Shown: positions 1 through 8,388 of the stretch, piece after piece
Layout: each line of letters opens with the position of its first letter
Position numbering within the stretch: position 1 is the first letter of the stretch
Source of the DNA: Bacillus sp. HSf4
GTDB lineage: Bacteria > Bacillota > Bacilli > Bacillales > Bacillaceae
Length of the DNA stretch: 64,000 nucleotides
NCBI RefSeq assembly: GCF_029537375.1
Contig: NZ_CP120679.1
Span: 4,197,501 to 4,261,500 of the forward strand
Direction of reading: 5' to 3'
Notes under the pieces: model-generated
The model's database searches: none
Seen by the model: the letters and a program-made list of their open reading frames with translations, nothing else
What the model was told of the DNA's origin: nothing
Program-made: the position numbers and the translations under genes

Positions 1-2020
1 AGATACGATCGAGGACATCTCTTTTTGTCTGTGCCTTCCATATCTTCGCTGAGTCATTCAAAAACAAATCGTTCAAATGCAGAAGAGTAGGTACATGATG
101 ATGTTCATCTTCGGGAGCCAGCACGACAATCGCTTTTGCAGCATTTCCGTCAGGCATGACCACACGGTGCCTGCATATCAAAATGCTGAAATCCTCATGC
201 ACCACCCCATCGTCCGGCTTCGCGTGCGGGAGATAGATGAACGGGCCAATCATCATTCTGCGGCTTTCCTCCGCAAACAGTTCCGTCAGCCGCCGCTTAT
301 AATTTTCATTGATGGACCCCCTTAACTTCATGGGCTTAATCGCTTGTTCAAGCGCTTCTTCCCAACTCATGTCCCTTTCAGTAAAACCGATATGGTCTTC
401 TGAAAATGGGAACAGCTTTTCACCTTTAATGCGATCGTCGTTTGCACATGCAGAAGAAGATGATTGATTAAAGAAAGACATGAGTTTCTCTTGCACAGCC
501 GGATAATCCTTTTGATCGATATAATCTTTCAAATGAAATAATAATTCGCGCGCCTTTTTTTCACTATCTTGTTCTATATATTTTTGAATCTCTTTTTTTA
601 ATAAGAAGCGATCTTTCTCATTTAAAATCGGATCGACTAAAAACGTTTTTTTCACAGTATTTAAAGGGACGGTTGAAAAAATAAAATCCACCTTTTGTTC
701 GTGTTCTTTAAAATTCCGCTCCGCATATGCGCCAATGAACTGAAAATGGGGAAACATTCCTTTTAATGTTTCAAGGAGAAGCTTTGATACAGAAATTCCG
801 TTCCGGCATACAACCAAAGCTTTAAAGACAAAATCCGCTTCTCCTTCTGTCTGATGAATCCAGGCCTGTACAATCATCGCAAGATAAGCGACCTCTTCCT
901 GCGAGAGCGGCAGCCCGATAACCTTTTCGATCGGAAAAACGGAATTGCTGACGATGGAATAGACGGATGGAAATTCGCCGATAAATTGATCCTTTAATGG
1001 ATTGTCGATGTTCAGCCCCATCTTTATTCTGTAAACCGCAGGCCGCAAATGGAGAAGCAGCCTATGTTTAAGCTCTTCTTTCTTCATTAAATCTGTCGCC
1101 AGCTGTCCTTCAAGCACATCGAGGAATTCATGGACGCAATTCACCAGATCCCCGCCGCTTGAAAGATCAAGTGCAGATTCAAGCTTGTTGGATGACAGCA
1201 CCTGAAGAGACAAATACAATTTATCGTTTTCACTCAGCTCGGTCATACCCCAAAATATATTTTTAAGACACTGATATTCCTTTGTATGGATGAGGTCCGC
1301 CTCTTCAAATTCAAGCGTCCACTCCCGCCTGCATTCCTTGATCCGCCTGATCAGCAAGTAGAGGACGATCGGTAAATCTTCAATTTGTTCGTCAGTCAGC
1401 GAAATCTTCAATTCTTTTTCCGCTTTCATTAAGCGTTCTTTTAAAAGGAACAGCTCATTTTGATCGATCAGCCCTTTCCGCTCCAATAAGGCGGCGCCGG
1501 CATCGCGAGTCAGCAGTTTTTTCGTCTCAATGACCAGCTTTTTGCGAATGCGATACTCAGAGCCGATCAACTGATAACCGTCTTTTCTCGAATATTGCAA
1601 ATCCAGCGATTCGTTTCGCAAAGATTCCTTGACGGCCTTCATATCATGGAGCATCGTATTTTTGCTGACCGCTGCAAAGTCAGCCAGCTCTTTTAAAGAA
1701 TCACGGGCCGGATTTGTGGAGAGTTTAATGACGATCAGGCCCGTTCTCAGTTCCGGCGGAATGTAGTCCAGTTCAACAAATGTTGCCTTTTTCAGCATGA
1801 TATAAAGGTATTCCCGCGTTTTGTCAGAGATCAAAATGCGGCCGTCTTCTCGGGTAATTTGAATCAAATCCAGCTTCTGCTTGCCAATGTAGTCATTCAG
1901 CTGTCTAATATGGCTGCAAATTGCACTTTTATTTTGGCTGATCTCTTTTTCGATCCAATCGACCGTAGAAGAACGATTCATCACTAAATGCTGAACAACG
2001 TCTTTTAATTTATTTTTCAT
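1..2020 (-). CDS. BglG-family PRD transcriptional regulator with PTS EIIB and EIIA domains (3' end outside window)
   Basis: The frame is open from an ATG at 2020 to base 1, giving 673 visible residues and no stop, so the C-terminus lies outside the window. Reading the translation: an N-terminal winged-helix segment (about 1-60, starting MKNKLKDVVQHLV), a second HTH-like part (about 80-150), two PRD-like helical domains (about 190-400), a PTS EIIB-like segment with a Cys motif (LVVCRNGISVSKLL) and an EIIA-like domain with an active-site-type His (YLPHAKPDDG). This order is that of LicR/MtlR/ManR-type activators, whose activity is set by PTS phosphorylation. The sugar cannot be told because the neighbouring PTS genes are not in view. 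A cre-like site lies about 80 bp upstream of the start. The family is confident; the specific name is not. Confidence 0.85.
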   Translation of the reverse strand, partial: MKNKLKDVVQHLVMNRSSTVDWIEKEISQNKSAICSHIRQLNDYIGKQKLDLIQITREDGRILISDKTREYLYIMLKKATFVELDYIPPELRTGLIVIKLSTNPARDSLKELADFAAVSKNTMLHDMKAVKESLRNESLDLQYSRKDGYQLIGSEYRIRKKLVIETKKLLTRDAGAALLERKGLIDQNELFLLKERLMKAEKELKISLTDEQIEDLPIVLYLLIRRIKECRREWTLEFEEADLIHTKEYQCLKNIFWGMTELSENDKLYLSLQVLSSNKLESALDLSSGGDLVNCVHEFLDVLEGQLATDLMKKEELKHRLLLHLRPAVYRIKMGLNIDNPLKDQFIGEFPSVYSIVSNSVFPIEKVIGLPLSQEEVAYLAMIVQAWIHQTEGEADFVFKALVVCRNGISVSKLLLETLKGMFPHFQFIGAYAERNFKEHEQKVDFIFSTVPLNTVKKTFLVDPILNEKDRFLLKKEIQKYIEQDSEKKARELLFHLKDYIDQKDYPAVQEKLMSFFNQSSSSACANDDRIKGEKLFPFSEDHIGFTERDMSWEEALEQAIKPMKLRGSINENYKRRLTELFAEESRRMMIGPFIYLPHAKPDDGVVHEDFSILICRHRVVMPDGNAAKAIVVLAPEDEHHHVPTLLHLNDLFLNDSAKIWKAQTKRDVLDRI

Positions 2021-2100
2021 CTAATCCCCCCTTCTATCCCGAGACCTTAGTTCTATTATATTTTTAAAGCGACCGGAAATATGGTAGTTGAACACAATTT

Positions 2101-2115
2101 AGAAAACGCTTTCAA
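2101..2115 (-). promoter_or_regulatory. cre-like CcpA site upstream of the PTS regulator
   Basis: Read on the minus strand, TTGAAAGCGTTTTCT fits the consensus WTGNAANCGNWNNCW at every fixed position. It sits about 80 bp upstream of the PRD regulator start, where carbon catabolite control would be expected. CcpA control is inferred. Confidence 0.5.
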
Positions 2116-2538
2116 ATATCGATTGTGATCATCTTTTTCTGTTTCCGGGATATGATAAATATCTGAAGAAATACCGCCTGAAGGCAGTTTGTCGAAAACC
2201 CATTGATCCGGTGTTTTTCCCACAATCTATAAATCAAAGATGTTTAAAATGGACCATTTGATTCATACGTATTTTGCAAACCTGGAATTGAAAGATAACA
2301 CACTTCAATATGAAGCCTTTGATGCATCACCTTGTTGAACGTTCTCACAACTGCTTTTCAGAAAAAATCACACCTTGAGTCGATTTAATATCATTCAAGG
2401 CCATAGACATTTATACGATGCTGTCCAATCCGAAGACATCAAGCAAACCTCGAATGGAACGAATGGCTGCAGAGGAAAATGAAAAATATCAAACGGTATG
2501 GAAAAATACCTAAACAGAGAGATTTTTGCCAAATACCA
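2116..2538. other. Intergenic stretch with a possible decayed reading frame
   Basis: No intact gene is visible. A 31-codon open frame at 2418-2513 (+), starting MLSNPKTSSKPRMERMAAEE, reads like the C-terminal tail of a normal protein but has no RBS and is closed upstream by a stop. It may be the remnant of a lost gene between the regulator and the S-box gene. I could not identify its family. Confidence 0.2.
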
Positions 2539-2566
2539 TTGACATTTTCATAAAAAGTATTAATAT
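2539..2566 (+). promoter_or_regulatory. SigA-type promoter of the SAM-riboswitch transcript
   Basis: A perfect -35 TTGACA (2539-2544) is followed after 16 bp by TAATAT (2561-2566), a 4/6 match to TATAAT. Initiation would fall some 30 bp before the aptamer, a normal layout for an S-box leader. Confidence 0.55.
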
Positions 2567-2601
2567 TAAAATTATTATAAAAATCGCATAAAAAAGGTTT
2601 T

Positions 2602-2709
2602 CCTTATCAAGAGTGGTGGAGGGACTGGCCCTGTGAAACCCGGCAACCGCTGTCTATGACAGAATGGTGCTAAATCCTTAAGAGCGTATTCGCGTTCTTG
2701 AAGATAAGG
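2602..2709 (+). promoter_or_regulatory. SAM-I (S-box) riboswitch aptamer
   Basis: The closing helix P1 is CCTTATC (2602-2608) with GATAAGG (2703-2709). Inside are the conserved S-box blocks AGAGTGGTGGAGGGACTGGC, CCTGTGAAACCCGGCAACC and ATGGTGCTAAATCC. The class senses S-adenosylmethionine and terminates transcription of methionine genes when SAM is high. An intrinsic terminator follows directly, and a MetE-like gene lies downstream. Confidence 0.95.
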
Positions 2710-2724
2710 AGGAGATTGTCTATC

Positions 2725-2755
2725 AAGCTCTTCCTTATCAGGAAGAGCTTTTTTA
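2725..2755 (+). terminator. Riboswitch-controlled terminator
   Basis: A 10-bp stem AAGCTCTTCC/GGAAGAGCTT (2725-2734 with 2741-2750) around a 6-nt loop runs into a T tract. The loop repeats TTATC of P1, consistent with mutually exclusive pairing with the aptamer region. Confidence 0.9.
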
Positions 2756-2784
2756 TGTTACCAAAACAGAAAGAGGGATCAATC

Positions 2785-3915
2785 ATGACAAATCCAGCAG
2801 CTGAACTGTCACAAACGCCAAATCAAAAAAAGGGGCCGTACCGGGCTGATCAAGTGGGCAGCCTTTTGCGGTCAGAACCTGTGAAAAGAGCGCGCCTTCA
2901 AAAAGCGTCCGGTGAAATCACCACTGAACAATTGCGCGAAGTCGAGAACGAAGAGATCAAGCGCATCGTTGAAAAACAAAAAGAGATTGGGCTTCAAGCC
3001 GTGACAGACGGCGAATTCCGCCGCTCATGGTGGCACTTCGACTTTCTGGAGGGCCTTGACGGTGTAGAGGGTTATACAGCGGACAAGGGAATTCAATTTC
3101 ACAATGTAGTAACAAAACCGCGCGGCATAAAAGTGACCGGCAAAGTCGATTTTACGAATCATCCAATGCTTGACGATTATCGTTTTCTTCATCGTATTGC
3201 CGGAGACCATACGGCGAAAATGACAATTCCGAGCCCGAATATGCTGTTTTTCAGAGGAAAGCTTGATGAAAGCCCGTACGCGGATCTGGATGAGTTCCAT
3301 CATGATGTGGCCCAAGCTTACAAAAAAGCGATCGACGCGTTTTATGATGCAGGCTGCCGCTATCTGCAGCTTGACGACACAGCTTGGTCCGTATTTTTCT
3401 CTGAAAAGGGACACGAACAAATCAAAGCGTTCGGACGCCAGCCTGATGAACTGCGTGAATCCTTCGCCAAAACGATCAATGAAGCGCTTGACGGACGCCC
3501 TGATGATTTGACCGTCACCATGCATATTTGCCGCGGAAACTTCCGTTCGACATATGTGGCCTCAGGCGGCTACGACGCGGCCGCGGAAACGATTTTCGAC
3601 GGACTGAACCTTGACGGACTCTTCCTGGAATTTGACGATGAACGCTCCGGCGGGTTTGAACCGCTTCGTTACGTCAAACGGAAAGATTTACAGATCGTCC
3701 TCGGCTTAATTACTTCTAAGTTTGGAGAGCTTGAAGACCCTGCAGCCGTCAAGCGCCGTATTGAAGAAGCTTCCCGCTATGTTGATCTGAGCCAGCTCTG
3801 CCTGAGTCCGCAGTGCGGCTTCGCTTCAACGGAAGAGGGAAACCTTTTAACGGAAGAACAGCAGTGGGAAAAACTGCGCCATGTAATTGACATTGCAGAA
3901 GATGTGTGGAAATAA
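2785..3915 (+). CDS. yxjG: MetE-like cobalamin-independent methionine synthase family protein (YxjG/YxjH type)
   Basis: A 376-residue protein starting MTNPAAELSQ. The ATG at 2785 is chosen because the AGAGGG box lies just upstream, whereas the earlier in-frame start at 2698 lies inside the riboswitch. It matches the C-terminal catalytic half of MetE only: zinc-ligand-type motifs include MHICRGNFRS (His/Cys), the acidic FLEFDDERSG and a C-terminal CLSPQCGFAS. The family transfers a methyl group to homocysteine or a related thiol; YxjG/YxjH proteins are thought to serve methionine salvage or synthesis. Expression is set by the S-box leader. B. subtilis has tandem yxjG and yxjH copies, while only one is seen here, so which orthologue it is remains open. 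Confidence 0.88.
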   Translation: MTNPAAELSQTPNQKKGPYRADQVGSLLRSEPVKRARLQKASGEITTEQLREVENEEIKRIVEKQKEIGLQAVTDGEFRRSWWHFDFLEGLDGVEGYTADKGIQFHNVVTKPRGIKVTGKVDFTNHPMLDDYRFLHRIAGDHTAKMTIPSPNMLFFRGKLDESPYADLDEFHHDVAQAYKKAIDAFYDAGCRYLQLDDTAWSVFFSEKGHEQIKAFGRQPDELRESFAKTINEALDGRPDDLTVTMHICRGNFRSTYVASGGYDAAAETIFDGLNLDGLFLEFDDERSGGFEPLRYVKRKDLQIVLGLITSKFGELEDPAAVKRRIEEASRYVDLSQLCLSPQCGFASTEEGNLLTEEQQWEKLRHVIDIAEDVWK

Positions 3916-3927
3916 AAACACGCGTTT

Positions 3928-3961
3928 GAGACATACCGTAATCGGTATGTCTCTTTTTTTT
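3928..3961 (+). terminator. Rho-independent terminator after yxjG
   Basis: Stem GAGACATACCG (3928-3938) pairs with CGGTATGTCTC (3943-3953) across a TAAT loop, followed by eight Ts. Confidence 0.92.
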
Positions 3962-3999
3962 GCCCGCGTTTTTACAATTTAAAAATCCTTCTTGATTTG

Positions 4000-4031
4000 T
4001 TCATAGTTTGATCATATTTGGCTTCTATAAT
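4000..4031 (+). promoter_or_regulatory. ykcB promoter with 11-bp-spaced direct repeat (OmpR-type operator candidate)
   Basis: TTCATA (4000-4005) and ATCATA (4011-4016) are repeated at an 11-bp period. The second half starts 15 bp before a perfect -10 TATAAT (4026-4031), and no good -35 is present. Identical geometry occurs before the second ykcB copy at 28796-28827. This suggests activation by a response regulator of the OmpR class. From memory it resembles the operator proposed for B. subtilis YclJ; that link is inference. Confidence 0.55.
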
Positions 4032-4055
4032 GCATGTAAGTGAGGTGACCGAATA

Positions 4056-6275
4056 ATGGAAAAGAAAAGGAAAATTGATATCTTTCTTGTATTGATTCTC
4101 GCATTATCTGCATGTTTAAACCTTTACGGCATCTGGAATAACGACACAGACAACGCCTACTATACGGCGGCCGTTGAGAGTATGACCCAAAGCTTTCATA
4201 ATTTCTTTTACGCATCTTTTGACCCGGCAGGCTTTGTAACGGTTGATAAACCGCCTGTCGCATTATGGATTCAAACACTGTTCGCTCTCGTATTCGGCGT
4301 GCACGGCTGGAGCGTCGTTCTGCCCGAAGCGATTGCTGAAGTGATCTCTGTATCACTCTTGTACTTTATTGTAAAACCGACCTTCGGAAAAACGGCGGCA
4401 AGAATAGCGGCTCTCGTGATGGCATGTACACCGATTGCCGTTGCCGTCAGCCATACAAACAACGTTGACAGCATTCTCGTCCTTTGTTTGATGATCGCAA
4501 CATGGATGTTGTTTAAAGCCGTCCGCAAAGGAAAAATCGGATGGCTGCTCGGAGCCTTCTGTATGGTCGGCGTCGGCTTTAACGTCAAAATGCTGCAAGC
4601 TTATATGGTATTGCCTGCATTCATGCTATTTTACCTGATGGCAGCAAAGACGACGATTCGCAAAAAAATCGTTTCCCTTATCACAGCAGTTATCGTTCTG
4701 GCAGGTGTTTCCGTTTCCTGGGCGGTCATCGTCGACAGCCAGCCGGAAAGTTCGCGGCCTTATATCGGAAGCAGCCAAACCAACTCGGTACTGGAGCTCG
4801 CTTTTGGCTACAACGGAATCCAGCGTCTTACCGGACAAAACGGTTCAGGCGGAGGAGCTGCTTCTGATCAAGAGCAAAAGAACCAGCAGCAGGAAACACC
4901 ACAGCAACAAAACGATAGTTCCGATAACAGTTCGGACTCAGAAACTGAACAAATGACTCCGCCAAGCGGAAGCGAGATGCCTTCAGGCGGACCTGGCGGC
5001 CAAATGGGCGATGTCCAAAACGGCGGCGGTCCCGGAGGCGGCGGAAACGGTGCAGGTTCTTTCGGCACAGGAACACCCGGGCCACTGAGATTGTTCCAAT
5101 CTGAGCTTTCCGGACAGGCAAGCTGGCTGATTCCGTTCGTCTTCTTCGGCATCATCGGTTTACTAATTACAGGCCTTCGCGGTCAACGAAAATTCAATGA
5201 GACAACGAATGAAACGATTTTCTGGACAATGTGGCTGTTGCCGGTCGCTGGATTCTTCAGTGTCGCCGGATTCTTCCACCACTACTATCTGATCATGCTG
5301 GCAGCACCGATTGCCGCCTTGTCAGGTGCGGGATGGACGGAATTAGTCCGCCTCTATCAGGATGAAAACGGCTGGAAAAAATGGCTTCTTCCGAGCGGTG
5401 TTCTGCTGACAACCGCGTTTGAATTGTATATCTTCAGCCCTTATCTCAGCGAGATCGGAATCGGCTGGAGCATCGCGATCGGCGCTTTCGGAGTCGTCAC
5501 AAGCTGTCTGCTCATCTTTGTCAAAAAAGGAAAGTCGTTCAGCTACTACGTTTCAGTTGCAGCGCTTCTCGGCATGCTGATCGGTCCTTTCTACTGGACT
5601 GCCGCGACCCTCGCTGACGGGGTGAACGGGATGATCCCGCAAGCCGGACCTACATCCGCACAATCATTTGGCGGCGGGGGAGGCGGCAAGATGAACAACA
5701 GCGGCGGACCTCCTGGATTCGGCAGCCAAAATGGCCAAACAGACAATAATGAAAACAACGATAATAACGGGTCAACAGATTCCGACTCCAAGCAAAACAG
5801 CCAAAACGCCAATGAAGCTCCAGCAGGCATGAGCCCTGACAGCTCCGGCCAGTTTCAGCAAGGCAGACGGGGCAGCGGCGGACCTGGAAGCGGCGAATCA
5901 GTCGATGAAGAACTGTTGAGCTACCTGGAAAAGAACAACACTGGAGAAAAATATTTATTTGCAGTCTCCAGCGCAACTTCAGCTCAATCTTACATCATCA
6001 AAACAGGCAAAGCTGTGATGGCGATGGGCGGATTCTCAGGAAGCGACCCGATTTTGACCGTTGAAAAACTCGAAAAGCTTGTCAAAAACGGTGAAGTCAA
6101 ATACTTCATGATTGGCGATGGCAGAGGCCGAGATCATTCGGAACTCACCAACTGGATTAAAGAAAACGGCACGAAGGTTTCCAAAAGCGAATACAGCAGC
6201 TCTTCTTCAGATAACAGTTCTCAGTCGGGCGGACCTGGTGGAAATCAGACGCTCTATAAAGTGGAGCTGGATTGA
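4056..6275 (+). CDS. ykcB: GT39-type polytopic membrane glycosyltransferase (YkcB-like)
   Basis: A 739-residue membrane protein of the ArnT/PMT (GT39) superfamily, which uses polyprenyl-phosphate sugars to modify extracytoplasmic acceptors. The first TM is near residues 9-27. A short acidic loop (NDTDNAYYTAAV) and the conserved segment FVTVDKPPVALWIQ follow, as expected for the catalytic face. About ten hydrophobic helices come next, interrupted by two low-complexity loops rich in Gly, Pro, Gln, Asn and Ser (about 262-345 and 540-620). The C-terminus is a soluble domain including SYIIKTGKAVMAMGGF. The start has the RBS GAGGTGA at correct spacing. The stop overlaps the next gene's start region, and ykcC downstream would supply the lipid-linked sugar donor. 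A paralogue lies at 28854. Confidence 0.88.
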   Translation: MEKKRKIDIFLVLILALSACLNLYGIWNNDTDNAYYTAAVESMTQSFHNFFYASFDPAGFVTVDKPPVALWIQTLFALVFGVHGWSVVLPEAIAEVISVSLLYFIVKPTFGKTAARIAALVMACTPIAVAVSHTNNVDSILVLCLMIATWMLFKAVRKGKIGWLLGAFCMVGVGFNVKMLQAYMVLPAFMLFYLMAAKTTIRKKIVSLITAVIVLAGVSVSWAVIVDSQPESSRPYIGSSQTNSVLELAFGYNGIQRLTGQNGSGGGAASDQEQKNQQQETPQQQNDSSDNSSDSETEQMTPPSGSEMPSGGPGGQMGDVQNGGGPGGGGNGAGSFGTGTPGPLRLFQSELSGQASWLIPFVFFGIIGLLITGLRGQRKFNETTNETIFWTMWLLPVAGFFSVAGFFHHYYLIMLAAPIAALSGAGWTELVRLYQDENGWKKWLLPSGVLLTTAFELYIFSPYLSEIGIGWSIAIGAFGVVTSCLLIFVKKGKSFSYYVSVAALLGMLIGPFYWTAATLADGVNGMIPQAGPTSAQSFGGGGGGKMNNSGGPPGFGSQNGQTDNNENNDNNGSTDSDSKQNSQNANEAPAGMSPDSSGQFQQGRRGSGGPGSGESVDEELLSYLEKNNTGEKYLFAVSSATSAQSYIIKTGKAVMAMGGFSGSDPILTVEKLEKLVKNGEVKYFMIGDGRGRDHSELTNWIKENGTKVSKSEYSSSSSDNSSQSGGPGGNQTLYKVELD

Positions 6276-6295
6276 TGAAAGGAAAGGTGATCAAT

Positions 6296-7273
6296 ATGAA
6301 CGAACCCGTCACATTTTCAATTGTTGTTCCCGTCTTTAACGAGGCGGAAGTCCTCGACAGCACCTATGAAAGACTGAAAAGCGTCATGGATTCAACCGGA
6401 GAACCATATGAGCTGATTTTTGTAAATGACGGCTCCAGCGATAACAGCATCCATATGCTGAAGTCGCTGGCTCAGGCCGATCCGGCTGTCAAATGCATCA
6501 ATTTCTCAAGAAACTTCGGCCACCAGATTGCGATCACCGCCGGCACGGACTATGCTGCCGGCAAGGCGATCGTCGTCATCGACGCCGATCTTCAGGATCC
6601 TCCTGAACTGATTTTGGAAATGGCTGAAAAATGGCGCCAAGGCTTTGACGTGGTCTACGCCGTCCGAACGAAGCGCGAGGGAGAGACATTTTTCAAAAAG
6701 CAGACGGCCTCCATGTTTTACCGCATGCTAAGACGTCTCACAGATGTCGACATTCCGGTCGATACTGGAGATTTCCGGCTCATGGACCGCAAAGTCGTCA
6801 ATGAAATGAACAAGCTGAAAGAGAAAAACCCGTTTGTCCGCGGGCTTGTCAGCTGGCTCGGCTTCAAGCAGACGGCCGTCTATTACGAGCGCCACGAACG
6901 GCTTGCAGGGGAAACGAAGTATCCGCTCAAAAAAATGCTGAAGCTGTCGCTCGACGGCATCACTTCATTTTCCTTTCAGCCTTTGAAGCTGGCAAGCTAC
7001 TCAGGAATCACGCTGTCAGCGATCGGCTTTATATACGCTTTCATCGTCGTCTGCCTGAAGCTGTTTACGACAAGCACCATTACCGGCTGGTCATCGATGA
7101 TTATTCTGCAATGTCTGTTCAGCGGCTTCATCCTGATCATCCTCGGAGCCATCGGCGAATATATCGGCCGCATTTATGATGAAGTGAAGGACCGGCCGCT
7201 CTACATTGTAGATGAAAAATACGGATTTGAAGAACAAAGGCGGGCTGTCGCACCGCAGCGTCATATCATGTAG
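6296..7273 (+). CDS. ykcC: Family 2 polyprenyl-phosphate glycosyltransferase (YkcC, GtrB/DPM1-like)
   Basis: A 325-residue protein starting MNEPVTFSIVVPVFNEAEVL. The ATG at 6296 has GGAAAGGTG at good spacing; an earlier ATG at 6275 overlaps the ykcB stop. The GT-A fold shows FVNDGSSDNS, the metal-binding VIDADLQDPPELI and the later DTGDFRLMDR typical of GtrB/DPM1-like enzymes. Two C-terminal TM hairpins (about 225-250 and 260-285) anchor it. It should load a nucleotide sugar onto undecaprenyl phosphate for the YkcB-type transferase, a standard two-gene arrangement. The sugar is not known from sequence. Confidence 0.9.
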   Translation: MNEPVTFSIVVPVFNEAEVLDSTYERLKSVMDSTGEPYELIFVNDGSSDNSIHMLKSLAQADPAVKCINFSRNFGHQIAITAGTDYAAGKAIVVIDADLQDPPELILEMAEKWRQGFDVVYAVRTKREGETFFKKQTASMFYRMLRRLTDVDIPVDTGDFRLMDRKVVNEMNKLKEKNPFVRGLVSWLGFKQTAVYYERHERLAGETKYPLKKMLKLSLDGITSFSFQPLKLASYSGITLSAIGFIYAFIVVCLKLFTTSTITGWSSMIILQCLFSGFILIILGAIGEYIGRIYDEVKDRPLYIVDEKYGFEEQRRAVAPQRHIM

Positions 7274-7302
7274 CCAAAATGAACCAAAAAGGAGAGATTT
7301 CG

Positions 7303-8283
7303 ATGAGTATACTCGTTGTCGGGGGAGCCGGTTATATCGGTTCCCATGCCGTTTACACATTAATTGAGAAAAATGAAAAAGCCGTCGTTGTCGACTCCCT
7401 GGCAACCGGACATGCTGAAGCCGTTCACCCTGAAGCCGTTTTTTACAAAGGAGACATCCGGGACCGGCATTTTCTCAGGCAGGTATTCGAAAACGAGGAC
7501 ATCGAAACGGTGATGCATTTCGCAGCTTCTCCTATTTCAACCGAGTCAAATCGCGTGTTTTCTTCTTTCAATGAAAACATCTCAGGATTGGAAACACTGC
7601 TTGACGTCATGAAAGAATTCGCCGTTAAGCAGATCGTCTTCGCCTCAAGCGCGGCCGTCTACGGCAGCACAAAAGATGTGCCGATTACAGAGGAATCAAA
7701 ACCGCAGCCTGTCCATCCCCACGGAAAAGTCAAATGGCTGATGGAGAATATGCTGATGGAAGCGGAAAAAGCCTGCGGTCTCAACTATGTGATTCTCCGC
7801 TCCTTCAATGTCGGCGGGGCCCACCCATCCGCAGCGATCGGCGAAGACCGTACGGATGATGCGCATCTGATTTCAAATGTTTTGCGTGCTGCTATCGGAA
7901 CGAAACATGACAGGACCGCATGCACAGCAGGAATTCGCGATTATGTCCACGTACAGGATCTCGCCGAAGCCCACGTTCTCGCCATCAACCATTTACGGCA
8001 AGGCAAGGGGAGCCGGACATTCAATCTCGGCTATGGCGAAGGCTATTCAGCCGAACAAGTCATCCAGGCCGCCCAATATGTCACAGGCATCGGCCTCATT
8101 CCCGTCACACCCGGTGACAGTACAGACACCCCGGATGCCTTGATCGCTTCCTCTTCCCGCGCCAGAAAGGAATTAGGCTGGATCCCGAAACACAACAGCC
8201 TGATCGCCATCATCCGCGACGCCTGGAACTGGCATTCTGCGAATCCGAATGGATATGCATCGGAGAAGGTGGGGGAAGGGTGA
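7303..8283 (+). CDS. UDP-glucose 4-epimerase-like SDR protein with His in place of the catalytic Tyr
   Basis: 326 residues; ATG at 7303 with RBS AAAGGAGAG, 30 bp after ykcC. The N-terminal Rossmann motif VVGGAGYIGSHAVYTL and the FASSAAVYGST serine block are of extended-SDR/GalE type. The expected YxxxK catalytic motif is written HPHGKVKWL, so the Tyr is replaced by His (codon CAC) while Lys is kept. The substrate strand IRDYVHVQDLAEAH is retained, but the preceding loop has lost the usual GTDYPTPDGT pattern. Position after ykcBC suggests a role in providing or binding the UDP-sugar, but the altered active site means normal epimerase activity should not be assumed. Confidence 0.75.
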   Translation: MSILVVGGAGYIGSHAVYTLIEKNEKAVVVDSLATGHAEAVHPEAVFYKGDIRDRHFLRQVFENEDIETVMHFAASPISTESNRVFSSFNENISGLETLLDVMKEFAVKQIVFASSAAVYGSTKDVPITEESKPQPVHPHGKVKWLMENMLMEAEKACGLNYVILRSFNVGGAHPSAAIGEDRTDDAHLISNVLRAAIGTKHDRTACTAGIRDYVHVQDLAEAHVLAINHLRQGKGSRTFNLGYGEGYSAEQVIQAAQYVTGIGLIPVTPGDSTDTPDALIASSSRARKELGWIPKHNSLIAIIRDAWNWHSANPNGYASEKVGEG

Positions 8284-8289
8284 AAAATG

Positions 8290-8342
8290 AACTGCACCCC
8301 TATAGTTAGATAGTGTCTAACGGTGGAGGTGCAGTTTTTTTC
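8290..8342 (+). terminator. Terminator-like hairpin after the epimerase gene; possible IS-end remnant
   Basis: AACTGCACC (8290-8298) pairs with GGTGCAGTT (8328-8336) and seven or so Ts follow. An inner dyad GTTAGA/TCTAAC sits in the loop. The sequence recalls terminal repeats of Bacillus IS3-family elements, but no transposase is nearby. Confidence 0.75.
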
Positions 8343-8388
8343 TCCGTGATGAATATCTACTGTAAATCTAGTCGACTACCCAATCATC

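Noticed and set aside
4868..5155. Pro-rich minus-strand frames inside ykcB (also 5591-5830 and 29603-30031)
   Set aside because: They are the antisense reading of the Gly-rich low-complexity loops, not genes.
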